A DNA stretch of 64,000 nt from Bemisia tabaci (taxonomy: Eukaryota > Arthropoda > Insecta > Hemiptera > Aleyrodidae). The notes under the pieces were generated by a model. That model saw nothing but the letters and a program-made list of their open reading frames with translations. It searched no databases and was not told the origin of the DNA. Both the position numbers and the translations under genes were made by a program. Within the stretch, counting starts at the first letter, position 1. Every line of letters begins with the position of its first letter. The stretch lies in contig NC_092794.1 of NCBI RefSeq assembly GCF_918797505.1, positions 67,245,345 through 67,309,344 of the forward strand. Reading direction: 5' to 3'. Shown here piece after piece: positions 23,175 through 31,570 of the stretch.

Positions 23175-25016
23175 TTAAATTGCACATTGAAGGCGATGCC
23201 GCTTAGAAGATCCGAGCGTGAGTTTGTTTTTTGAATTCAAAAGTTTGCATAGACTCGCGCGCCAGGGGTGGCCAGTAGTGAAGTGTCGAATAATAGATAA
23301 GCATCTTGGGTCATTTACCCAAAATTTCCTTGTGGTTTTTGCAATTTGATCTCTTGACGCGTTACGCACGCCAAATTTATAAGACTCCCTGAATTTCGGA
23401 GGTGATGATAGCTCAACAGGCCTAATTTCTGCGCTGATTTTCGTGAAGGCCTCAGAGTTCCGGTGATTGTCACGAGGTTCCTTTACCGGAGCGAGTGCCA
23501 TGCAGAATCCTATGAGATTCTCTTCATCTTGGTCATCATCCTGTAGTTGGGGTCGCTGGGTTGTTTTCAAATTTGGCGTATCTTGAATGAATTCGAGCTT
23601 AATGGGGTGTTTCACGTTTTTTCTGAGTATAACTTTTTGCGTGTCGAAACAAATGAGGGCCGAATAATATGTTAAGAAGGGTATTCCTAAAATTGCAGGA
23701 ACTGGAATTTTGTCGGTGATGAAGCATGAAATTTGCAGTCTTTCCGGTCCTAGGTCAGCGTCGAGTATCCCTTCTCCTTTCGGCGAAAATGTTTCACTTG
23801 ATGCAGTTAGGAGCTGGAAATTTCTCACCTCTCGTACTTCGTCCTTGTTTACTAATCCTGGCTGCGCTAAGTTTACGGAGGATCCTGTATCTAACATAAG
23901 GGATGTTTCTTTAAAATTTACCACCCCCTTGATTCGGAGAGGGCGTTTTAGGTTTAATTTTTTTCTGGTGCCATTTTCAATTGCACTTACAATTCCCAAT
24001 TCCAGCTGATCATTTATAATTTTCTTCACGTGATCCGTTATTATTGCTGTTAATAATTTATTGCCTTTTTTATTAAGATCTCTGCCATTGTTATTAAATG
24101 CTGTCTTTGGTAGGTTCTCACTGTTTAGGCGAATATTTGTTAAGTCTTTCCCTGGTATCAACTGCCCTACCATGTCCGCATTCACAAGGCCAATTTTGTC
24201 ATTTAGTCTGGTGACGTCATACCTTGGTAGTATTGTAGCATATGCTACGTGGTACGATTGGACCAGCTCCCTAATGCGTCCCAGTGGCATGTTATTTGTA
24301 ATGGCTGAGTGATTTAGGAGGCAATATTGGCGGTCAAAATCGCGGTTTCCTGCAACTATAACTAAAATTGTTTTCCGATTTTTTTCAGGTGTTATATGAT
24401 TTAGGTTATCCAATACCTCGTTCATCTCGGCTCCGGCTGAGCAAAACGTTTCGACCTTGGCAAAGGGAGTCAGCGTTTTCTTGACCTCGTCCGCTGCTCC
24501 ATGCATGTGATAGTCTCCCACTATGATGACGCGTGGTTTTTCTTCTTCTTCTCGTGTGTCATCTACCAAGTTCACTGTAATCCGGGGTTTGTGTTTTGGT
24601 GTATGCGTTGTTGTCAGTTTTTCGCCGTTTTTTATAGTTCCGATTGGAGTGCCTTTCTGCAGTTTGAATGGCGATTTTGACTTATTTATAATTGTCACCA
24701 GGAAGTCTGTTTCGTTAATCATCTTCGTTTCTTCATTGGGCTCAATATCGGCGTAAGTTATCTTGTACGGGCTGAAATCTACAGATGCCCGTACGTCTCG
24801 TTGGAAGTTTGGGGCTCTTGCCGGAGCTGTTGTGACCTCTCCCGGAGCTATTTGTACGTCCATGTTTAGGTAGGCTCTGATGGGTTGTTTTGATTCTCGT
24901 GAAGCCTCTGGTTTTTGAATTACGTGAGAATCACTGGCATTCTGAGGCGTAGTTAGTTTTTTTGGTTCTTCATGTAGTCCTGGCATGCTAAAGCGGCGTG
25001 ACCAGGTTTGTCGCAA
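23175..25016 (-). CDS. Retroelement polyprotein: dUTPase-like, SGNH-like and aspartic protease domains
   Basis: 613 codons, overlapping the end of gag by 64 nt in the -1 frame. Residues about 47-130 resemble a dUTPase fold, ending in PFKLQKGTPIGTI like the last conserved strand of that family. Residues about 160-335 look like an SGNH hydrolase: a VIIVGDYHMHG start, VAGNRD in the middle and GRDLNKKGNKLL at the end. The nucleophile position reads Tyr instead of Ser (GDY), and the usual His of the last block is not seen, so activity is unlikely. Residues 365-460 are a retroviral-type aspartic protease with LDTGSS (375-380) and ILGIPFL (442-448). The frame ends in a TAA shortly after; no RT follows. 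A fused SGNH domain upstream of protease is uncommon in LTR elements. Confidence 0.7.
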   Translation of the reverse strand: MRQTWSRRFSMPGLHEEPKKLTTPQNASDSHVIQKPEASRESKQPIRAYLNMDVQIAPGEVTTAPARAPNFQRDVRASVDFSPYKITYADIEPNEETKMINETDFLVTIINKSKSPFKLQKGTPIGTIKNGEKLTTTHTPKHKPRITVNLVDDTREEEEKPRVIIVGDYHMHGAADEVKKTLTPFAKVETFCSAGAEMNEVLDNLNHITPEKNRKTILVIVAGNRDFDRQYCLLNHSAITNNMPLGRIRELVQSYHVAYATILPRYDVTRLNDKIGLVNADMVGQLIPGKDLTNIRLNSENLPKTAFNNNGRDLNKKGNKLLTAIITDHVKKIINDQLELGIVSAIENGTRKKLNLKRPLRIKGVVNFKETSLMLDTGSSVNLAQPGLVNKDEVREVRNFQLLTASSETFSPKGEGILDADLGPERLQISCFITDKIPVPAILGIPFLTYYSALICFDTQKVILRKNVKHPIKLEFIQDTPNLKTTQRPQLQDDDQDEENLIGFCMALAPVKEPRDNHRNSEAFTKISAEIRPVELSSPPKFRESYKFGVRNASRDQIAKTTRKFWVNDPRCLSIIRHFTTGHPWRASLCKLLNSKNKLTLGSSKRHRLQCAI

Positions 25017-26350
25017 ATTTGGCAGCGTATTTGACTTGATTGTGGGCGCTCGCGAGATTTGTCTCTTGATGATCTGTCACGATATCTAGCAGGTGATGGT
25101 CCACGTGAATCTTTCCTGTTCCGGTTCAAGGCGCAGGATCTACTGTAGTGTCCGGTGTTGCCACATGTGTAACATATACGCTCAATTTCTTTTAGTGTAC
25201 ATTCGGATATTACGTGTGAGGTTTCGCCGCACCGCAAACATTGTTTCTTTTCGTTTCCTTGGACACATTCAGATGCAAAATGACCAGGCTGTTTGCACCT
25301 GTAACATAGGCGTCCTTGGCTGTGACTTACAGTTAGGCGGTTTATCGCTGCTACTATGTCATTAATGTCGTGTTTTTCTGTATCTACAAATTGGACGTGG
25401 TCCGTCTTGGTTGCCAACAGTGCTTCTATCTTCTCCATTTTCTTTTCTATTCCTCTGATATCTTGTCTCTCTGTATTTACAAGTTGAACTTGTTCCGCCT
25501 TGGCTACCAAAAGTGCTTCTATCTTCTCCATTTTCTTTTCCAGCTTGTGATACTTGCCTGGTGTTTTAGTTTTTGGCGGCTTTTCGTCTTCTTCTTCATC
25601 TTCAGATGATGTTAGGAGTTCCAGCGCTTCTTCTGCTCCTAAGAGCGTTTCTCTTAAGGCCTCTAGTGCCTTAGGTCTTTGCTCTCGGACTATTTTTTTG
25701 GGTTGTGGTAGAAGGCCTCTTTTGATATATAATACAAGGGTTTTTTCGTCTATTTCATGTGGTAGCCTTTCCCTCAGGTCAATCATGGCGTCGAAATAAT
25801 CCATTGGTCTCTCTGTTAGTTTTTGTTTCCTTGAGCTAAAGGCTATGATTGCCGAACTGTCTTTTTCTGTTACGAAGCGTGCTTCGAAAGCTTCTTTAAT
25901 CTCCTCCCAGGTTTTTTCGTTTAATCCATTGTTCCTCTTTTCGTTGTCGTACCAGATTCTAGCCTTGTCGCTCAGGAAATAGGCTAGGACTTTTTTGGCT
26001 GTCTCGTCGTTCCACCCGTAGGCATCTTTCTCGGCTTCTAGTCGTCTGAAATGTTGGGTGAGATTTTCCGATGTCTTTCCGCTGAAGTACGGGATCTTGA
26101 GTTTTGAAAATTCGGGTCGCTGCGCCATATCTTCTGCTTCTTCTTCTTCCTCTTGATGTTCTACCCTTTGTTCTTCTTCTTCGTTTCTTTCGTCTGATGT
26201 ATGCGGGAGTTGCTGCTCCTGTGTTTGGTTTTCTGGAGACTGATGGTCGCTGAGGATTCCTGAGTCTCTTACGCTGTTTCCGCTATGAGAAGGGGTGTGT
26301 AGGGGGTTGATGGGTGATGTCTGCTCGTCGGTAGAATGCTGTGTTTGCAC
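24953..26350 (-). CDS. gag: Gag with retrotransposon capsid and four CCHC zinc knuckles
   Basis: 465 codons from the first ATG. Residues about 40-75 are acidic and low-complexity. Residues about 77-250 match a retrotransposon gag capsid (FSKLKIPYFSGK, then AYFLSDKARIWYDNE). Residues about 270-330 contain a 30-residue duplicated coiled-coil-like unit (KKMEKIEALL twice). The C-terminus has four CX2CX4HX4C knuckles: CYRCKQPGHFASEC, CLRCGETSHVISEC, CYTCGNTGHYSRSC and CQICDKPGHAALAC. The frame is also open upstream of the ATG to about 26412 in the same frame, where an N-terminal part in another frame (26413-26832) begins. It stops with TAA directly after a slippery heptamer. Confidence 0.85.
   Translation of the reverse strand: MQTQHSTDEQTSPINPLHTPSHSGNSVRDSGILSDHQSPENQTQEQQLPHTSDERNEEEEQRVEHQEEEEEAEDMAQRPEFSKLKIPYFSGKTSENLTQHFRRLEAEKDAYGWNDETAKKVLAYFLSDKARIWYDNEKRNNGLNEKTWEEIKEAFEARFVTEKDSSAIIAFSSRKQKLTERPMDYFDAMIDLRERLPHEIDEKTLVLYIKRGLLPQPKKIVREQRPKALEALRETLLGAEEALELLTSSEDEEEDEKPPKTKTPGKYHKLEKKMEKIEALLVAKAEQVQLVNTERQDIRGIEKKMEKIEALLATKTDHVQFVDTEKHDINDIVAAINRLTVSHSQGRLCYRCKQPGHFASECVQGNEKKQCLRCGETSHVISECTLKEIERICYTCGNTGHYSRSCALNRNRKDSRGPSPARYRDRSSRDKSRERPQSSQIRCQICDKPGHAALACQDYMKNQKN
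24956..24962 (-). promoter_or_regulatory. -1 ribosomal frameshift slippery site A-AAA-AAC
   Basis: On the minus strand the gag codons CAA AAA AAC end in TAA. The heptamer A AAA AAC is a canonical -1 slip sequence, and the -1 frame enters the polyprotein that continues as PKKLTTP. Its position immediately before the gag stop supports a genuine gag-pro expression signal. A stimulatory structure downstream was not evaluated. Confidence 0.8.
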
Positions 26351-26412
26351 GGACTGGGTTTTGTGTTTTTCTCTTATTGCAATTATGGTCTTTAGTGCTG
26401 TTCTGGCTTTGT

Positions 26413-26832
26413 CTACACTTGAGTAATATAAGCATAACCCCTTTTGGCTAATTCGACTATTAATCGGTCTTTTGCAAGCCGGTATATATCGCTTGGATTA
26501 CCTTTATGGTCGAAGGTAGTCGGGCGGATTTCTAATTGTTCCTCATACTCTTGTATTGACGCGTATTTAACAGAGAATGTAAGTACTCTTTTAATTTCAG
26601 TTTTCTCGCACTCGCTGGTGTTTTTGTTTAGTGTATTTTTTAAAAATAGAATGATTTTTTGTGGATCTATACGTTTCAACTCGTCTCTTACTTTATATGT
26701 TGTAATGTGGCTATCCAAATTAGTTTTATCTTCTTGTCGGAGGAATGGTAAGATTTTGACATATGTTAGTTTGAATGAAATTAAATCTATGAGTAAATTG
26801 AAGGTATGCATTTCACGAGCACGGCACGGCAC
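26413..26832 (-). pseudogene. N-terminal gag segment in a shifted frame
   Basis: A 139-codon frame reading RLIVELAKRGYAYITQV at its end, closing with TAG at 26413-26415. Immediately downstream the gag frame is open and continues with VDKARTALKTI. The two frames are offset by one base, so either a frameshift broke an originally longer gag or this is a separate leader frame. The segment is rich in charged helical residues (KRIDPQKIILFLKNTLNKN), as expected of a matrix-like region, but no specific family was recognised. Confidence 0.5.
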
Positions 26833-27281
26833 GGCATGGTTTGAGCGAGCATTTCAGCTGAAGGCTGCTAAATGTACGGTTGATCAGTGAATCTTGTACG
26901 TAGTTTGTACTAAAAAGGGGATGAAAAAGGGTGATCCAGATTTCGTAGAAAAATATTTTTGTATTTAAGGTTCTTGGCTGGATGGGTGTGTCGAGTTGTG
27001 TTGTGACACTGCGATCGGTACGCGAAAAAAGGGTTAAAAAAAAATAAAAAATAATTATTTTGTTTTACGATAAAAAAATTCGACGCAATAACTGCAATAG
27101 ATTATTTAAACATCCCTAGTTCCAGTTGTAAGCGCTCGCCCGGCTCGAGATTACAATTGTGAACATAGCGATGTGGGTTTTGTTTTAGCACTCAAAAAAA
27201 AGAATAAAATAAAGGCCTGAAATGAGTAAACAATAATAAAAAAAAATTTGAGGGGAAAGAAAGCGGACTTTTGTTATATTA
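26833..27281. other. 5' side of the retroelement, no LTR identified
   Basis: Includes a cggcacggcacggcatgg repeat at 26821-26838, an A/T-rich tract at 27035-27075 and tccagttgtaagcgctcgcc at 27120. I looked for a primer-binding site and for sequence shared with 22.0-22.5 kb and found none. Confidence 0.4.
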
Positions 27282-27385
27282 TTAATCCATTGTTCCTCTT
27301 TTCGTTGTCATACCAGATTCTAGCCTTGTCGCTCAGGAAATAGGCTAGGACTTTTTTGGCTGTCTCGTCGTTCCACCCGTAGGCA
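27282..27385 (-). repeat. 104-bp copy of a gag segment outside the element
   Basis: Matches 25921-26024 in the capsid part of gag over 104 bp with one difference (G/A at 25949 versus 27310), in the same orientation. It encodes the AYGWNDETAKKVLAYFLSD stretch. Both edges are abrupt, and the flanks are unrelated to gag. It could be filler DNA from break repair, or part of a second, rearranged copy. Confidence 0.85.
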
Positions 27386-27541
27386 CCATACCAGTCAACA
27401 TTAGGCGAAATCAGAAAAATCATTAGATGTGTCTCACCAACACCACTCGCTAAAAATACATTGGCGGAATATGGCGTGGTCGGTCTCTGTTCGTCTCTAA
27501 ATATATCGGAGGGGAATCTTGTGGAGGTAATGCCGTTGGCG

Positions 27542-27690
27542 GTATAGTAATGCACTATTCCCGAATCAAGTCACCCGCGCGCGATTCACATTCGCCTCCA
27601 CGCCAAAATGTCCCCCCCCCCACCCCCCGAGATTCAGAGACTCGCCCGCGACTGCAGCGCCCCCCCCCCCTCCGCGAGGGTTACGGAAAT
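27542..27690 (-). repeat. GC-rich dispersed repeat (copy 1)
   Basis: Reverse complement matches 53199-53393: shared blocks include tttccgtaaccct, gcgctgcagtcgcgggcg, gtgaatcgcgcgcggg and cggcattacctcca. It contains long C runs (27608-27616, 27660-27670). Probably a fragment of an interspersed element with unknown ends. Confidence 0.7.
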
Positions 27691-27869
27691 AATTCCATTA
27701 GAGCTTTGGTTGGAGAGGGGTTTGAAGGGGGAGGGGGGGATAGTGCTTGCTCAGACATGTTTCTCGCGGGGCGGGCGAAGTTTTCCCGACATTCGTGTGT
27801 AAGTATCTTCAGTCTCTGTCCTCAACTCGCCGACGATAACTCTAGTGGATTTCATTCGTCCATATCAAA

Positions 27870-27932
27870 ATGAACGCCGCTTCAGGGATCATCCCGACAT
27901 TGTTCCTTGTGATAGTCGTAGCATCGATTCAG
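27870..27932 (+). CDS. Candidate first coding exon: signal peptide
   Basis: ATG at 27870 opens 21 codons, MNAASGIIPTLFLVIVVASI plus Q, and ends exactly at cag|gtaagt, a consensus 5' splice site, in phase 0. The peptide has a short polar start, a hydrophobic core of about 13 residues and small residues near the end, as in insect secretory signal peptides that commonly sit alone on a first exon. The bases before it (ccatatcaaa) have A at -3. About 70 bases upstream a tcagtctctg motif could be an initiator. The next exon was not found; the 2-kb foldback at 28187 would lie in the intron. The protein cannot be named. Confidence 0.5.
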
Positions 27933-28186
27933 GTAAGTCAAAGTAGTTCCGGTTTCACCTCAATCTAGACAGAGGTTCATTGATTATTCGAAAAACAGAC
28001 AAAATTGGTTATTCATAAATAGAACAACTTATAGAAATAATGGTTGTTGAATAAAGAGATAACTTCTTTTACCTCTAACACTTTGGAGGGAAGTTATGCG
28101 TTTTATACTTTGATTCTTCACGGTAACTCCCATTATCAATAGTAGAGAAACAAATCACGCAGGGTGACCAACTGAACGTTCATCTA

Positions 28187-30204
28187 CCGGGTGTCCATAA
28201 AGTAACTGAAAAGTGGGTATAACTTTTGAACAAAAAAAGATAGAAGGTCGCGGTTTGTGGCATTCTTCATCATCCAAAAGGGGAAATTTTTCGATGGGGG
28301 GCTTTTCCTGGTGGACCCCCCTGGGGGGGCCCCAGGGGGGGCAACTTCAAAAATTCAAATGGCAGCCCCCATTTTTTGAGACATGATTAAAAAGAACTTA
28401 AAAAGACAAGAAAAATGGCGCAAATAAAATTAAAATCGGTTATTTCGTTCAAAAGTTACAGCCGGTCAAAGTTTTAAATTGACCACTTTTCAAAAAATCG
28501 CCGATGAGCTCCAAATTATCGGAAAAACAAAGACAAACCGGGAATGAAAAGTTTGAAAAGTGCTTTTTAGGAAGAGGAAAAACAACTGACGTTGTCACAA
28601 GTCTGGATGGCATTGTTTCAAAATAAAATTTCGGAAAATTCAACATGGCGGCAAATTTGAGGAAACGCAAAAAATGAAAATTCCAGAAACTGTTATCTTT
28701 CAAATACCCTCTAGTTTAAGGAAATCAAAGGTATCAACTTTTATTCCTTTATTTGGCCAAGTAAGAGCAAATTTGCTGACTTAAAAGTTGTCAAGCGGGG
28801 CGCCTTCAATCGTTGGAGTATGCGACATCACAGGATTAAGTGTGCTGTCGAAAAATGAAGCCGATGTGAAAAAGCGCTCCTCCTTTGGGATGCTTTAGAA
28901 ATGTTTGAGGTCCTCCTCCTCAAATTTAACGAGAAAAAAGAAGAAAAGTAAAATTTAGCAATTTTTGCCCACAAACTTGGCGAGCCAAAAAAACATGATT
29001 TATCCTGGTGGGGTAGGGGCGGTGGACATTTTTGACATTTCTCTCTCTGAAAATTAAAAATCCAAGAATAATTTTAATTATCTAACTCCTGGCACTCCCG
29101 TTCGGCAAGGAGGATATCTGCTACGCTTGTAATTCCGAAGACGCCGTTCTACTCTTGATTATTATCTGAATTGAGATTATCTTATTGACAGTCTCAACCT
29201 TACGATTTGAGACACCAATCTTTTCGGTAACATCTGATGCACTATCTGATCGGTGACACGGTGCAGCGTAGCAGATATCCTCCTTTCCAAATTGGAGTGC
29301 CAGGAGTTAGAAAATTAAAATTATTCTTGGATTTTTAATTTTCAGAGAGAGAAATGTCAAAAATGTCCACCGCCCCTACCCCACCAGGATAAATCATGTT
29401 TTTTTGGCTCGCCAAGTTTGTGGGCAAAAATTGCTAAATTTTACTTTTCTTCTTTTTTCTCGTTAAATTTGAGGAGGAGGACCTCAAACATTTCTAAAGC
29501 ATCCCAAAGGAGGAGCGCTTTTTCACATCGGCTTCATTTTTCGACAGCACACTTAATCCTGTGATGTCGCATACTCCAACGATTGAAGGCGCCCCGCTTG
29601 ACAACTTTTAAGTCAGCAAATTTGCTCTTACTTGGCCAAATAAAGGAATAAAAGTTGATACCTTTGATTTCCTTAAACTAGAGGGTATTTGAAAGATAAC
29701 AGTTTCTGGAATTTTCATTTTTTGCGTTTCCTCAAATTTGCCGCCATGTTGAATTTTCCGAAATTTTATTTTGAAACAATGCCATCCAGACTTGTGACAA
29801 CGTCAGTTGTTTTTCCTCTTCCTAAAAAGCACTTTTCAAACTTTTCATTCCCGGTTTGTCTTTGTTTTTCCGATAATTTGGAGCTCATCGGCGATTTTTT
29901 GAAAAGTGGTCAATTTAAAACTTTGACCGGCTGTAACTTTTGAACGAAATAACCGATTTTAATTTTATTTGCGCCATTTTTCTTGTCTTTTTAAGTTCTT
30001 TTTAATCATGTCTCAAAAAATGGGGGCTGCCATTTGAATTTTTGAAGTTGCCCCCCCTGGGGCCCCCCAGGGGGGTCCACCAGGAAAAGCCCCCCATCGG
30101 AAAATTTTCTCTTTTGGATGATGAAGAATGCCACAAGCCGCGACCTTTTATCTTTTTTTGTTCAAAAGTTATACCCACTTTTCAGTTACTTTATGGACAC
30201 CCGG
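28187..30204. mobile_element. 2-kb foldback element with TA target duplication (Tc1/mariner-like termini)
   Basis: Arms of about 941 bp (28187-29127 and 29265-30204) are inverted around a 137-bp loop. The ends read CCGGGTGTCCATAAAG, and TA flanks both sides (28185-28186 and 30205-30206). One extra G in the G-run near 28323 and a few mismatches distinguish the arms. TA duplication and the ccgggtgtcc terminus fit a non-autonomous Tc1/mariner-type element; that assignment is inference. The 84-codon frames at 28449-28703 and 29689-29943 are identical mirror images and not genes. Confidence 0.85.
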
Positions 30205-30206
30205 TA

Positions 30207-30899
30207 TATTATACATACAGCTACAAGCAAAATCTTGGAAGCACTATTTCTGACGAACTGCCGGACCGATAAGGATGATCTGTACATGTATGTCATCTGT
30301 AGTAGATGTAGATGTGCAAAAAATTATGAAACCCCGAACTTTTAATGTTGTAGAGCTTTTAAAGTTCATGTCACATTAGTCCAATGTTAGTAGCGTGAGA
30401 GATATGTCGTTTCCGCTAGAAACGTCAAGGTGTGGGATTCTACCTGAGTGACTTGAATAAACAATTAAACAATGGAAAAGCTCGTGAAGGGCTCCTCATT
30501 CGAAGAGTTGAGGAACAGTGCATCGCTCAGGGTTCAAGGTTCAGGGTCCAAGGTATAAGGTTTAACTCAATTTTTCCTGCATTCTTCCGGCTTCGATTTG
30601 TGGCACTGGTCAATTTACTTGATAGCTGAATTTTTACTAATATTTACAGCAGATAAACAGCAGATACAAAGTGAGAAGGTAGGCGCTGCGTCGCGTCGGG
30701 ACGGACCAAATATTATTAACTCTTAATGGTCGAAATCCGATTTTTTTAAGCGCTTAGCCGATAGGCGGCGCTTTTTGATTTCGACCTGCCACTAGAGCTC
30801 TAGTATAGTAGGGCGCTCAAGCGGTCAAATGGCGCACCAACTCATCGATGCACGAAACGCCATTTTAGATTTTTTTTTTTTTTGATTACCTCATTATAC
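30207..30899. other. No gene seen
   Basis: Contains a ggttcaaggttcagggtccaagg micro-repeat near 30533-30555, a gcgctt-rich patch at 30750-30775 and a T-run at 30870-30883 just before the LTR element. Confidence 0.4.
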
Positions 30900-31091
30900 T
30901 GAGCCGATGCATATCTTTCAAAAACTAGATGGTGGGAAGCGTGAATAGAGTTGAGATAGAGGCAACGGACCAAAAGAAAATATACTACAAACTAAATTTA
31001 GGTATTGCAGGCAATATAAGATCAACGACAAACTTGAATACAGACAAACTTTATTGGGGAAGGCTCGGTGGCCTTGATAGCTTTTTTTTTT

Positions 31092-31261
31092 CAGATAGCT
31101 TTCAGATTCTAGAAGTAGAGTGTCTACCGAGTTATTTAAACGAAAAATAAACAATTCTGTTCAGCTGCTGGAAAACAAGTCGATTTAATGGTATTTCGGG
31201 GCTAACATGCAAATGAACGATATAAAGGAAAAATCGGCAAAATCGCACGACGTGGTCTCTT
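31092..31261 (-). other. Extra 170-bp segment between two LINE A-tracts (possible 3' transduction)
   Basis: The recognisable LINE 3' end (ttcgcacaatagaaatttt) stops at a 24-base T tract at 31263-31286. Another 170 bp of unrelated sequence follows before the A-tail that abuts the target duplication. One set of target repeats encloses both parts, which is the hallmark of read-through of the source element's polyadenylation site and carriage of its downstream DNA. An ATTAAA signal lies in the segment on the minus strand (near 31182-31187). Confidence 0.55.
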
Positions 31262-31570
31262 TGATTTTTTTTTTTTTTTTTTTTTTATTCGCACAATAGA
31301 AATTTTGTACAATAATCACTTTTAGACTTCATATAAGTCTTTTAAAAGCTTGTCTTAATTGTCTAAATAATATTAAACTAATTCTAGATACATTTTATAA
31401 AAAGCGCTACCTTTATAATATTAAGGAGAAAGGATAAAGACAGATTTACTTCAAAGTAAAAAGGCCTTATTAATTTATCTGTGTAGAATTGGGCGACCGG
31501 ACTCGGTCAAAGCCCGAAAAACCTCCGATTACGTCTTAAGAGCGTAGGGAGGCACGTGTGGTTTAACTAA

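Larger units (their letters stand above)
22497..26832 (-). mobile_element. Deleted LTR-retroelement interior (gag-dUTPase-like-SGNH-protease)
   Basis: Minus-strand order: N-terminal gag fragment, gag with four zinc knuckles, -1 frameshift site, a polyprotein with dUTPase-like, SGNH-like and aspartic-protease domains, then an unrecognised frame. Reverse transcriptase, RNase H and integrase are missing, so a large internal deletion removed most of pol. No pair of LTRs was found by eye between 22.0-22.5 and 26.8-27.5 kb, nor a clear primer-binding site, so outer limits are those of the coding parts only. Confidence 0.7.
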
